From Schlegelella_A sp038258415 (GTDB lineage Bacteria; Pseudomonadota; Gammaproteobacteria; Burkholderiales; Burkholderiaceae_C), in the NCBI GenBank assembly GCA_038258415.1, contig JBBSPY010000115.1, forward strand, positions 1 to 9,945: a stretch of 9,945 nt of DNA, in the 5' to 3' direction. The translations under genes were made by a program, and so were the position numbers. The notes below the pieces were generated by a model. The model was given only the letters and a program-made list of their open reading frames with translations. It was not told the origin of the DNA and searched no databases. Numbering within the stretch: position 1 is the stretch's first letter; each line of letters begins with the position of its first letter. Below are positions 1 through 7,294 of the stretch, piece after piece.

Positions 1-585
1 ACCATGGCCGTGCTCAAGTACACCGTTCCGGGCGTCCCGGACCTGTATCAGGGCAACGAGCTGCTCGATCTGAGCCTGGTCGATCCGGACAATCGGCGCC
101 CGGTCGACTATGACCTTCGAGCCGGCATCCTGCGTGACATCGAAGACTGGGGCGAGTCGGAGCAGGCCGATCGGTGCGCCGGTCTCGCCCGGTCCCTGAC
201 CGACGGTCGCCTCAAGCTGTTGGTCATCCACCGGCTGTTGCGCCTGCGTGCGCAGATTCCAGACCTGTTCCGTCGTGGCGACTACCAGCCGCTGACAGTG
301 GCTGGCGATCGTTGCGAACATGTCATCGCCTTCGCCCGGAGCGCCGGCGCGGAGACTGTCGCGGTGGTGGCAGGCCGCTTGTTCGCGCGTCTGAACGCTC
401 GCCAGGTCGGGCTTCCGACGCCAGGGTCGTGGAGCAATGCGTCGGTCGAGCTGCCGAGTCATGCTGGCCGGTGGCAGGACGTCTTCACCGGGAAGGCCCT
501 CAATCTGTTCGGGCACCCGGCTGCGGTCGCCGAGCTGCTGAGCATCCTGCCGGTGGCCGTCCTCAGGCTGCGCAGCGAATCCTGA
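1..585 (+). CDS. treY: Maltooligosyl trehalose synthase, C-terminal part (5' end outside window)
   Basis: TreY, a GH13-family enzyme, converts the reducing-end alpha-1,4 bond of a maltooligosaccharide to an alpha,alpha-1,1 bond; TreZ then releases trehalose. The frame is open from base 1 and ends at TGA 583-585, giving about 194 visible codons. The start lies upstream, since full TreY proteins are several hundred residues longer; the ATG at base 4 is internal. Near the visible N-terminus is the block PGVPDLYQGNE followed by LVDPDNRRPVDY, which I recognise as the conserved end of the TreY catalytic domain. The rest is the less conserved C-terminal domain, with a late FTG...L motif typical of the family. 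glgC follows on the same strand after a short gap (55 or 97 bases depending on its start), so the genes are likely co-transcribed and join glycogen metabolism to trehalose formation. The identification is firm; completeness of the gene cannot be judged here. Confidence 0.92.
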   Translation, partial: TMAVLKYTVPGVPDLYQGNELLDLSLVDPDNRRPVDYDLRAGILRDIEDWGESEQADRCAGLARSLTDGRLKLLVIHRLLRLRAQIPDLFRRGDYQPLTVAGDRCEHVIAFARSAGAETVAVVAGRLFARLNARQVGLPTPGSWSNASVELPSHAGRWQDVFTGKALNLFGHPAAVAELLSILPVAVLRLRSES

Positions 586-682
586 GAACGGTCATTCGGG
601 CACACCGTTTGCTATGTATGGGCATGTTTGAGCAGCTGGCATGGTGCAACCGAGTTGTCCGGCCAGCTTGGTCGACGCCGTC

Positions 683-1909
683 ATGAACCCCCATCGGCGC
701 GTTCTCGCGTTTGTCATGGCTGGCGGCGAGGGCAGCCGGTTGCACGCGCTCACGGCAGACCGCTGCAAACCGGCCGTTCCTTTCAATGGCAAGCATCGCG
801 TTGTCGATTTCGTTCTCAGCAACCTCATCAATTCGGAGATCTATTCCGTTTATCTGCTGGTCCAGTACAAATCGCAGGCCCTGATCGAGCACGTCCGCGA
901 GTCCTGGACCTTGGCCCCCCTCATCGCGGGCCACTTCGTCACGGTCGTGCCCCCGCAGATGCGCCATGGTCCCGAGTGGTTCCAGGGCACCGCGGACGCC
1001 GTGTTCCAGAACCTGCACCTCATCGAGACCCAGATGCCGGACCTCGTGGCGGTGTTCGGCGCCGACCACATCTATCGGATGGACGTACGCCAGATGATCG
1101 AGGCGCATTGCGCCAGCGACGCGGACGTCACCGTGGCGACCTTGCCGATACCCGTCGAGCAGAGCGCCTCGTTCGGCATCGTCGCCACCGACGCCGCCAT
1201 GCGCGTCACGGAATTCAACGAGAAGCCGGCGACCGCTTCGTCCATGCCTGGCCGTCCGGGATACGCCATGGCATCGATGGGAAATTACATCTTCTCCAGA
1301 CAGGTCCTCGTCGAGGAGTTGCGCAAGGCACACGAGCTCGGCGAGAGCGATTTCGGCAAGCACCTCCTGCCTCGAATGTTGGCCTCCCGCAAGGTGCTTG
1401 CCTATGACTTCATGACCAACAAGGTGCCTGGCGTCGCTGCCTTCGAGGAGCAGGCGTACTGGCGCGACGTCGGCACCGTCGACGCGTACTTCGAAGCCCA
1501 CATGGACACGTTGGGCGCGGAGCCGAAGTTCAGGATCACGAACGCGGCGTGGCCGATCTATGCCAGCCCTGAACAAGCGGAAAGCGCACAAATCGAGAGC
1601 GGCGTGATCACCCGATCGGTGGTGGGCTCCGGTTGCGTCGTCAACGGAGCGCGACTCGACCATGCGATGCTGCGTCGCAGCGTGACCGTCGGGACGGATG
1701 CCACGCTCGAACACTGCATCGTCATGGAGCGAAGCGTCGTCGGCTCCGGCGCCAGACTTCGTCGCGTCATCGTCGACCAGGACAACGCCATCCCGGCCGG
1801 CGAGTCGATCGGCTTCGACCACGATCAGGATCGGCAGCGATTCCACGTGAGCGAAAGCGGAATCGTGGTCGTACCCCGGGCATTCTTCAAGCGACAGGCT
1901 CGCGCGTAG
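683..1909 (+). CDS. glgC: Glucose-1-phosphate adenylyltransferase (ADP-glucose pyrophosphorylase)
   Basis: GlgC makes ADP-glucose and pyrophosphate from ATP and glucose 1-phosphate, the committed step of bacterial glycogen synthesis. From the ATG at 683 the protein has 408 residues. It shows the nucleotide-binding loop AGGEGSRL (13-20), the glucose-1-P region WFQGTADA (99-106), GADHIYRMD (126-134) with Asp128 matching the catalytic Asp142 of E. coli GlgC, and FNEKP (178-182) with Lys181 matching Lys195. The last 110 or so residues form a left-handed beta-helix of hexapeptide-like repeats ending in ESGIVVVPR. An in-frame ATG at 641 would add 14 residues. Neither start has a convincing Shine-Dalgarno sequence. 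I prefer 683 because the homologues I recall begin about a dozen residues before the AGG loop. glgA begins 7 bases after the stop. Allosteric control by glycolytic metabolites is usual in the family; the effector cannot be read from sequence. Confidence 0.95.
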   Translation: MNPHRRVLAFVMAGGEGSRLHALTADRCKPAVPFNGKHRVVDFVLSNLINSEIYSVYLLVQYKSQALIEHVRESWTLAPLIAGHFVTVVPPQMRHGPEWFQGTADAVFQNLHLIETQMPDLVAVFGADHIYRMDVRQMIEAHCASDADVTVATLPIPVEQSASFGIVATDAAMRVTEFNEKPATASSMPGRPGYAMASMGNYIFSRQVLVEELRKAHELGESDFGKHLLPRMLASRKVLAYDFMTNKVPGVAAFEEQAYWRDVGTVDAYFEAHMDTLGAEPKFRITNAAWPIYASPEQAESAQIESGVITRSVVGSGCVVNGARLDHAMLRRSVTVGTDATLEHCIVMERSVVGSGARLRRVIVDQDNAIPAGESIGFDHDQDRQRFHVSESGIVVVPRAFFKRQARA

Positions 1910-1916
1910 CGGGCTC

Positions 1917-3362
1917 GTGCAGATCCTTTTCGCATCGTCGGAATGCGCTCCCTGGGCCAAGGCGGGCGGCTTGGGCGACGTCAGCGCGTCCTTGCCGCGT
2001 GCCCTCGTTTCGGCAGGTCATGACGTTCGCGTGCTGTTGCCGGCCTATCGCTCGCTGCGCGGGGGCCTGAGCGATGCGCTGGAGACAGTCCGACTCGCAG
2101 CGCAGGGCCCCTGGCCGGAGGCCGTTCTCGCTCGGCTCGCCGGAACGGGGTTCGATCTCTGGCTGCTGGATTGCCCCGCGCTCTACGACCGGCCTGGCAA
2201 TCCATATGGCGACGACGCCGGCATCGATCACGCCGACAACGCAGCGCGGTTCGGTTTCCTGAGTCACGTCGCCGCGCGTCTTTGCGCCGAAGGCGGCCCG
2301 TGGAAGCCGTGGGTCGCCGACGTCCTGCATGCGAACGATTGGCCAACCGGTCTCGCGCCGGCCTACCTGTCGCGCATGCCGCGCGCGACCGCAGCGAGCG
2401 TCTTCACCATCCACAACCTCGCCTTCCAGGGGAATGTCGACGCCGCGCTCGCGGCAAGCCTCGACGTGCCTCCGGAGTGGATGTCCGTCGAGGGCATCCT
2501 GCATTGGTCTCGCCTGTCGATGATGAAAGCAGGGCTGCGCCACGCCGACGTCATCACGACGGTCAGTCCGACCTACGCGAAAGAGATCCAGACGCCGGCG
2601 TTCGGCTGCGGCCTCGAAGGCATGCTGCAGCTGCGCGCGCCGTCCTTGCTCGGCATCCTGAACGGCATCGATTCGACCGAGTGGAATCCCGTCACCGACG
2701 CGCTGATTCCGGTCAACTACGGCCCGGGTCAGTGGGCCGCCAAGGCCCGGAACAAGACGGCTCTGCGGGAGAAGGCAACGCTTCATCCGGGTCCCGGCAT
2801 GCTGTTCGGGATGGTCAGCCGACTGACCGAGCAGAAAGGGGTCGATCTCGTCCTCGAGACCCTGGATCGGGTGATCGAGCTGGGAGGACAACTGGTCGTC
2901 CTGGGCAGTGGGGATCCGATCCTGGAACATCGTTTCATGGATGCGGCAGCGCGCCACCCGGGGCAGGTGGGCGTGCGGATCGGCTTCGACGAAGGCATGG
3001 CCCACCTCATCGAGGCTGGTGCAGACTGTTTCCTGATGCCGTCGCGCTTCGAGCCTTGCGGGCTCAATCAGATGTACAGCCTGGTGTACGGGACGCCGCC
3101 GGTGGTCAACGCGACCGGTGGCCTGCTCGATACCGTGTCCGACAGCGACCTGGTGGAAGACGGCACCGGATTCGTCATGGCGACACCGACGACGGCCGCC
3201 CTGCGCGATGCCATCGAACGCGCCGCAGCGGCCTTTGGCACGCCGGCGCGTTGGCGCGGCTTGCAAGAGCGCGGCATGAGGCAACGCTTCGCATGGCTCG
3301 AATCGGCCAAGCGATACGCAGACGTGTACGCGGATGCGAGTCGAACGCGACGTCCGCCTTGA
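1917..3362 (+). CDS. glgA: Glycogen synthase (ADP-glucose type)
   Basis: GlgA (GT5 family, GT-B fold) transfers glucose from ADP-glucose to the non-reducing end of alpha-1,4-glucan. The 481-residue length is close to the 477 of E. coli GlgA. The start is GTG at 1917, 7 bases after the glgC stop, and the N-terminus MQILFASSECAPWAKAGGLG has the expected spacing to the KAGGLGD motif (15-21), whose Lys15 binds ADP-glucose. The second Rossmann domain has SRLTEQKG (301-308) with Arg302 and Lys307, then PSRFEPCG (375-382) with the conserved Glu379 and Cys381, and the TGGL loop soon after. All key residues are present, so the enzyme should be active. Tight spacing implies co-transcription with glgC and probably treY. 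No strong ribosome-binding site precedes the GTG, so translation may depend on coupling to glgC. No glgB branching enzyme is visible here; it may lie upstream. Confidence 0.95.
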   Translation: MQILFASSECAPWAKAGGLGDVSASLPRALVSAGHDVRVLLPAYRSLRGGLSDALETVRLAAQGPWPEAVLARLAGTGFDLWLLDCPALYDRPGNPYGDDAGIDHADNAARFGFLSHVAARLCAEGGPWKPWVADVLHANDWPTGLAPAYLSRMPRATAASVFTIHNLAFQGNVDAALAASLDVPPEWMSVEGILHWSRLSMMKAGLRHADVITTVSPTYAKEIQTPAFGCGLEGMLQLRAPSLLGILNGIDSTEWNPVTDALIPVNYGPGQWAAKARNKTALREKATLHPGPGMLFGMVSRLTEQKGVDLVLETLDRVIELGGQLVVLGSGDPILEHRFMDAAARHPGQVGVRIGFDEGMAHLIEAGADCFLMPSRFEPCGLNQMYSLVYGTPPVVNATGGLLDTVSDSDLVEDGTGFVMATPTTAALRDAIERAAAAFGTPARWRGLQERGMRQRFAWLESAKRYADVYADASRTRRPP

Positions 3363-3397
3363 CATGTCGGCTGGCGCGCCCCGACGAGCCGCCGAGG

Positions 3398-4504
3398 TCA
3401 GACCGGAGGAACGAAGGCGGCGATCGCCGGCATCTCCACCCGCACGTCGCCGCATTGGGCGCGGTGCCGCAGGGCGTGGTCCATCAGCACCAGCGCCAGC
3501 ATCGCCTCGGCGATCGGCGCGGCGCGGATGCCGACGCACGGGTCGTGGCGGCCGTGCGTCTCGACCGTCGTGGCCCGGCCGTCGAGGCCGACCGAGCGAC
3601 GCGGCGTTCGGATCGAGCTCGTCGGCTTGACGGCGATGCGCGCGGTGATGTCCTGGCCGGTCGAGATGCCGCCGAGGACGCCGCCGGCGTGGTTGGTCTC
3701 GAAGCCCTGCGGCGTGAGCTCGTCGCCATGCTCGCTGCCCCTTTGCCCCGCCGACGCGAAACCGGCACCCATCTCGACGCCCTTGACGGCGTTGATGCCC
3801 ATCAGCGCGTGGGCGATGTCGGCGTCGAGCCGGTCGTAGACGGGCTCGCCGAGCCCGACCGGAACCCGGCGCGCGACGACGTCGATCCTCGCTCCGCAGC
3901 TGTCGCCGGCCTTGCGCAGCGCGTCCATGTGCGCCTCGAGGCGGTCGATCATCGAGGCATTGGCGGCGAAGAACGGGTTCTCGCGGATGTGCGACTCGCC
4001 TTCGAACGGAATCTCGATCTCGCCCATCTGCGACAGCCATGCGCAGAACGAGGTGCCGTGGGCCTCGAACAGCCACTTCTTCGCGATCGCGGCGGCGGCC
4101 ACCGAAGGCGCCGTCAGCCGTGCCGAGGCGCGGCCGCCGCCGCGCGGGTCGCGCAGGCCGTACTTCTGGTGGTAGGTGTAGTCGGCGTGGCCGGGGCGGA
4201 AGGTGTCGAGCAGGTTGGCGTAGTCTTTCGAGCGCGCGTCGGTGTTGCGGATCACGAGCGCGATCGGCGTTCCGGTCGTGCGACCCTCGAAGACGCCCGA
4301 AAGAATCTCGACGCGGTCGGCTTCCTGCCGCTGCGTGACGTGACGCGACGTGCCCGGGCGGCGGCGGTCGAGATCGGGCTGGATGTCGCCCTCGCCGAGC
4401 GCCAGGCCCGGAGGACAGCCGTCGACCACGCAGCCGATCGCGGGCCCGTGGCTCTCGCCGAAGTTGGTGACGCGAAAGAGCTCGCCGAGGGTGCTGCCGG
4501 GCAT
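3398..4504 (-). CDS. aroC: Chorismate synthase
   Basis: AroC eliminates phosphate from 5-enolpyruvylshikimate 3-phosphate to give chorismate, the last shikimate-pathway step and precursor of aromatic amino acids, folate and quinones. It needs reduced FMN. The 368-residue protein is slightly longer than E. coli AroC (361) and colinear with it. All three family signatures are present: FGESHG (15-20) with His19, GLRDPRGGGRASAR (116-129), and GRHDPCVGIRA (318-328). FRPGHADYTY with His106 is also intact. The N-terminus MPGSTLGELFRVT matches the family exactly, supporting the ATG at 4504, preceded by an ACAGG-like ribosome-binding site. The CBS-domain gene ends 13 bases upstream on the same strand, so the two should share a transcript from the promoter at 5043-5071. 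aroC and glgA converge with a 35-base gap. The short C-terminal extension (about 10 residues, ending VPPV) is typical variation. Confidence 0.97.
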   Translation of the reverse strand: MPGSTLGELFRVTNFGESHGPAIGCVVDGCPPGLALGEGDIQPDLDRRRPGTSRHVTQRQEADRVEILSGVFEGRTTGTPIALVIRNTDARSKDYANLLDTFRPGHADYTYHQKYGLRDPRGGGRASARLTAPSVAAAAIAKKWLFEAHGTSFCAWLSQMGEIEIPFEGESHIRENPFFAANASMIDRLEAHMDALRKAGDSCGARIDVVARRVPVGLGEPVYDRLDADIAHALMGINAVKGVEMGAGFASAGQRGSEHGDELTPQGFETNHAGGVLGGISTGQDITARIAVKPTSSIRTPRRSVGLDGRATTVETHGRHDPCVGIRAAPIAEAMLALVLMDHALRHRAQCGDVRVEMPAIAAFVPPV

Positions 4505-4517
4505 CGACCTGTGCTCG

Positions 4518-4997
4518 TCAGCCCAGTCCCGTCTTCGGCGACTCCGGCAACTCGTCGCGTCCTTCGACGGGCCAATCGCGGATGTACGCCTTGAGCATCC
4601 TGTTCTCGAAGTCCTGGCTGTCGACCACCGACTTGGCCACGTCGTAGAACGACACCACGCCCATCAGGGTGCGCTCGCTCACCACCGGCATGTAGCGGGC
4701 ATGCCGGCCGAGCATCATGCGGCGCACCTCGTCGAGTTCGGTACCGGGGGTGCAGGTGAGCGGCGCGTCGTCCATGACGCTGCGGACACGGGTCTCGCCG
4801 ACCGAGCCGCCGTTCTTCACCACCGCCTGGATGACCTCGCGGAAGGTGAGCATGCCGACCAGGTCGCCGTGGTCCATGACGACGAGCGAGCCGATGTCGT
4901 TCTTCGACATCGCATCGAGCGCCGTCGCGAGTGTTTCCTCGGGCGCGACTGTGTAGAGCGTGCTGCCCTTGACGCGCAGGATGTCGCTGACCTTCAT
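4518..4997 (-). CDS. Two-CBS-domain protein
   Basis: This 159-residue soluble protein consists of a tandem pair of CBS domains (a Bateman module) and little else. Domain 1 covers roughly residues 5-62 (TLYTVAPEETLATALDAM ... IGSLVVMDHGDLVGMLTFRE). Domain 2 covers about 72-125 (VRSVMDDAPLTCTPGTELDE ... YMPVVSERTLMGVVSFYDV). A charged tail, ending near DWPVEGRDELPES, follows. CBS pairs commonly bind adenine nucleotides such as AMP, ATP or SAM; the ligand here is unknown. No catalytic or membrane domain is attached, so a sensor or regulatory partner role is inferred. The ATG at 4997 is chosen because GGAGAGG lies about 8 bases upstream and the MKVSDIL start matches betaproteobacterial relatives I recall. 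An open frame continues upstream but only antisense to the neighbouring metY-type gene. It lies 13 bases upstream of aroC and is divergent from the sulfhydrylase gene. Confidence 0.9.
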   Translation of the reverse strand: MKVSDILRVKGSTLYTVAPEETLATALDAMSKNDIGSLVVMDHGDLVGMLTFREVIQAVVKNGGSVGETRVRSVMDDAPLTCTPGTELDEVRRMMLGRHARYMPVVSERTLMGVVSFYDVAKSVVDSQDFENRMLKAYIRDWPVEGRDELPESPKTGLG

Positions 4998-5003
4998 CGC
5001 TAG

Positions 5004-5010
5004 CCTCTCC
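5004..5010 (-). promoter_or_regulatory. Ribosome-binding site of the CBS gene
   Basis: Read on the - strand, the bases before the ATG at 4997 contain GGAGAGG followed by a short spacer (CTAGCG). This near-ideal Shine-Dalgarno sequence fixes 4997 as the start within a longer open frame. Confidence 0.75.
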
Positions 5011-5042
5011 AGTGCCGGCCGCATGAGCGGCGCGTTCGGTCC

Positions 5043-5071
5043 AATATAGCCCGCCGACTGGCGCTTCACAA
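5043..5071 (-). promoter_or_regulatory. Predicted sigma70-type promoter for the CBS gene and aroC
   Basis: On the - strand a -35 element TTGTGA (5066-5071, 4 of 6 consensus matches) is separated by exactly 17 bases from a -10 element TATATT (5043-5048, 5 of 6). Transcription would begin near 5036, leaving a leader of about 40 bases before the CBS start at 4997 and its GGAGAGG site. Position, spacing and direction fit well; the assignment is by eye. Confidence 0.6.
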
Positions 5072-5111
5072 TCGCAGACCCTTCCCGGCAACCCGCCTCG
5101 GCGACCCACCC

Positions 5112-6401
5112 ATGCCCGGTTTCGACACCCTCGCCCTGCACGCCGGCGCTGCGCCAGACCCGGGCACCGGCGCGCGCGCCGTGCCGATCCACCTCACGAC
5201 CTCGTTCGTCTTCGAGTCGACCGAGCACGCGGCGTCGCTCTTCAACATGGAGCGCTCCGGCCACGTCTACAGCCGGATCTCGAACCCGACCAACGCGGTG
5301 CTCGAGGAGCGCGTTGCCGCGCTCGAAGGCGGCGCAGGCGCGATCGCCACCGCCAGCGGACAGGCGGCGCTGCACCTGGCGATCGTCACCGTCGCCGGCG
5401 CGGGCTCGCACATCGTCGCCTCGAGCGCCCTCTACGGCGGCTCGCACAACCTGCTGCACTACACGTTGTCCAGGTTCGGCATCACGACGACGTTCGTGAA
5501 GCCGGGCGACGTCGACGCCTGGCGCGCCGCCATCCGGCCCGAGACGAAGCTGCTGTTCGGCGAGACGCTGGGCAACCCCGGCCTCGACGTCCTCGACATC
5601 CCGACCATCGCCGCGCTCGCGCACGACCACGACCTGCCGCTGCTCGTCGACTCCACCTTCACCACGCCGTGGCTGATGCGGCCGTTCGAGCACGGCGCCG
5701 ACCTGCTCTACCACTCGGCGACCAAATTTCTTTCGGGTCATGGGACCGTGATCGGCGGCGTCCTGGTTGACAGCGGCAACTTCGACTGGGACGCTGCCAC
5801 CGAGCGCTCCGGCCGCTTCGGCGAGCTGACGCGCGCCTACGAAGGTTTCCACGGCATGGTGTTCAGCGAGGAGAGCACCGTCGGCGCGTTCCTGCTGCGG
5901 GCGCGCCGCGAAGGCCTGCGCGACTTCGGCGCCAGCATGAGCCCGCACACCGCGTGGCTGATCCTGCAGGGGATCGAGACGCTGCCATTGCGGATGGCTC
6001 GGCATGTCGAGAACACCCGCAAGGTCGTCGACTTCCTGGCCGGGCATGCGCAGGTGGCACGCGTCGGTTACCCGGAGCTGGAATCGCATCCCGACCACGC
6101 ACTGGCGAAGCGGCTGCTGCCGCGCGGAAGCGGCTCGGTCTTCAGCTTCGACCTGAAAGGCTCGCGCGAACAGGGGCGCACCTTCATCGAGGCGCTGAAG
6201 GTGTTCTCGCACCTCGCCAACGTCGGCGACTGCCGATCGCTGGTCATCCACCCGGCCTCGACGACCCACTTCCGCATGGACGACGCGGCGCTCGCGCGGG
6301 CCGGCATCGGCCCCGGCACGATCCGGCTCTCGGTCGGTCTCGAAGACGCCGACGACCTGATCGACGACCTCAAGCGGGCGCTGAAGGCGGCATCGGCATG
6401 A
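5112..6401 (+). CDS. O-acetyl/O-succinylhomoserine sulfhydrylase family PLP enzyme
   Basis: A Cys/Met-metabolism PLP enzyme (fold type I) of 429 residues. Its N-terminus FDTLALHAG...PDPGTGARAVPIHLTTSFVF is typical of MetY/MetZ-type sulfhydrylases, which make homocysteine from an activated homoserine ester and sulfide. Visible PLP contacts are YSR (53-55), SGQ (82-84), Asp180 in LVDSTFTTP for the pyridine nitrogen, and the Schiff-base Lys205 in SATKFLSGH. The length favours O-acetylhomoserine sulfhydrylase (MetY, about 425-430 residues) over cystathionine gamma-synthase (about 385), but the ester used cannot be settled from sequence. The ATG at 5112 gives the expected N-terminus although no Shine-Dalgarno sequence is visible. 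It is divergent from the CBS gene with a 114-base shared region, and its stop overlaps the start of the alpha/beta hydrolase gene (ATGA), so the two are translationally coupled. Confidence 0.9.
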   Translation: MPGFDTLALHAGAAPDPGTGARAVPIHLTTSFVFESTEHAASLFNMERSGHVYSRISNPTNAVLEERVAALEGGAGAIATASGQAALHLAIVTVAGAGSHIVASSALYGGSHNLLHYTLSRFGITTTFVKPGDVDAWRAAIRPETKLLFGETLGNPGLDVLDIPTIAALAHDHDLPLLVDSTFTTPWLMRPFEHGADLLYHSATKFLSGHGTVIGGVLVDSGNFDWDAATERSGRFGELTRAYEGFHGMVFSEESTVGAFLLRARREGLRDFGASMSPHTAWLILQGIETLPLRMARHVENTRKVVDFLAGHAQVARVGYPELESHPDHALAKRLLPRGSGSVFSFDLKGSREQGRTFIEALKVFSHLANVGDCRSLVIHPASTTHFRMDDAALARAGIGPGTIRLSVGLEDADDLIDDLKRALKAASA

Positions 6402-7213
6402 AGTGGGCGGTCGATGGCCCCGCGGGCAGCCAGGAGGCCTACGCGTACACCGGCGGCAAGCCGTTCGATGCCGCGCTGCCCACCGTCGTCTTCGTGCACG
6501 GCGCCCTGCACGACCACAGCGTGTGGACGCTCCTCGCCCGCTGGTTCGCGCACCACGGCCACGGCGTCCTCGCCGTCGACCTGCCGGGGCACGGGCGAAG
6601 TGCGGGCCCGGCGCTCGGCACCGTCGAGGCGATGGCCGAATGGCTGCTCGCGCTGCTCGATGCGGCCGGGGTGGCTGCTGCGAGCCTCGTCGGGCACAGC
6701 ATGGGCTCGCTCGTCGCGCTGGAAGCGGCCGGCCGCGCGCCGTCGCGCGCGCGGCACCTGGCGATGGTCGGCACGGCGTATCCGATGGTCGTGTCGCCGG
6801 CGCTCTTGGAGATGGCGGCGAGCGATCCACAGGCGGCGATCGACAGCGTCAACGCTTGGTCGCACTCGACGTCGGCGCCCAAGCCGTCCTACCCGGGCCC
6901 CGGCTCGTGGCTCCAAGGCGGGAACGTGGCGCTGATGCGTCGCATCCAGGCGGCCGACGCCACGACCAACGTCTTCCTCTACGATTTCCGCGCCTGCAAC
7001 GCATACGGCGGCGGACTCGACGCCGCGGCGCGCGTCGCCTGCCCGGCGACGCTGCTGTTGGGACGACGCGACATGATGACCCGGCCCGAGCAAGCTGAAG
7101 GCCTCGCCACGGCGCTGCACGTCGAGCCGCTGGTGATCGAGGCTGGGCACGCCCTCATGACCGAAGCGCCCGATGCGCTGCTGGCCGTGCTCCGCCGCAC
7201 GCTGGCCGGGTAG
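6398..7213 (+). CDS. Alpha/beta hydrolase
   Basis: A 271-residue single-domain alpha/beta hydrolase with no signal peptide, so probably cytoplasmic. Landmarks are the oxyanion-hole segment VFVHGALHD (around 31-38), DLPGHGRS (61-68), the nucleophile elbow GHSMG (99-103) with Ser101, Asp225 in LGRRDMMTRP as the likely acid, and His251 in EAGHALMTEAP, giving a complete catalytic triad. The substrate is not evident; esterase, lactonase or thioesterase activities are all possible. The start is the ATG at 6398, which overlaps the TGA of the upstream sulfhydrylase gene; the frame is open further upstream but only inside that gene. Coupling to a methionine-pathway enzyme suggests work on a related ester or thioester, but this is inference. 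It does not look like the homoserine acetyltransferase MetX, which is longer. The downstream lipoprotein gene converges on it. Confidence 0.88.
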   Translation: MKWAVDGPAGSQEAYAYTGGKPFDAALPTVVFVHGALHDHSVWTLLARWFAHHGHGVLAVDLPGHGRSAGPALGTVEAMAEWLLALLDAAGVAAASLVGHSMGSLVALEAAGRAPSRARHLAMVGTAYPMVVSPALLEMAASDPQAAIDSVNAWSHSTSAPKPSYPGPGSWLQGGNVALMRRIQAADATTNVFLYDFRACNAYGGGLDAAARVACPATLLLGRRDMMTRPEQAEGLATALHVEPLVIEAGHALMTEAPDALLAVLRRTLAG

Positions 7214-7222
7214 GCATCGCAT

Positions 7223-7246
7223 CGTCGACCGGAATCGGCATCGACG
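7223..7246. terminator. Hairpin between convergent genes, possible terminator
   Basis: Ten bases after the hydrolase stop, CGTCGA (7223-7228) pairs with TCGACG (7241-7246), and inside it CCG pairs with CGG around a GAAT loop, with CA bulged. It is well placed to end the + transcript before the convergent lipoprotein gene. It lacks a T-run on either side, so intrinsic termination is doubtful. Nothing else is evident in 7247-7294 beyond a GC-rich palindrome, GGCGGCCGCC. Confidence 0.3.
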
Positions 7247-7294
7247 GCCAGGGTACGCACCGGCGGCCGCCCGGCGGACGTCGGGCGCAGCCCA

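Noticed and set aside
587..609. AACGGT ... ACCGTT inverted repeat between treY and glgC
   Set aside because: The 6-bp arms with an 11-base loop and only a three-T tail do not make a credible terminator or operator without further support.
641..682. ATG at 641 as the glgC start, adding 14 residues
   Set aside because: It is possible, but the added residues do not resemble family N-termini and there is no better ribosome-binding site. It is kept only as an alternative start.
3367..3391. Inverted repeat TCGGCT/AGCCG with an inner GGCGCGCC palindrome between convergent glgA and aroC
   Set aside because: The stem is only 5-6 bp with a 14-base loop and no T-run; too weak to call a terminator in DNA of this composition.
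1887..4076. Long - strand open frame opposite glgA and part of aroC in another frame
   Set aside because: It has no recognisable domain and conflicts with two strongly supported genes; it is a GC-rich shadow.
4998..6830. Very long open frame on the - strand upstream of the CBS gene, antisense to the sulfhydrylase and hydrolase genes
   Set aside because: It is low-complexity Arg/Ala/Gly-rich translation expected opposite GC-rich genes. The real protein begins at 4997, where a Shine-Dalgarno sequence and conserved N-terminus appear.
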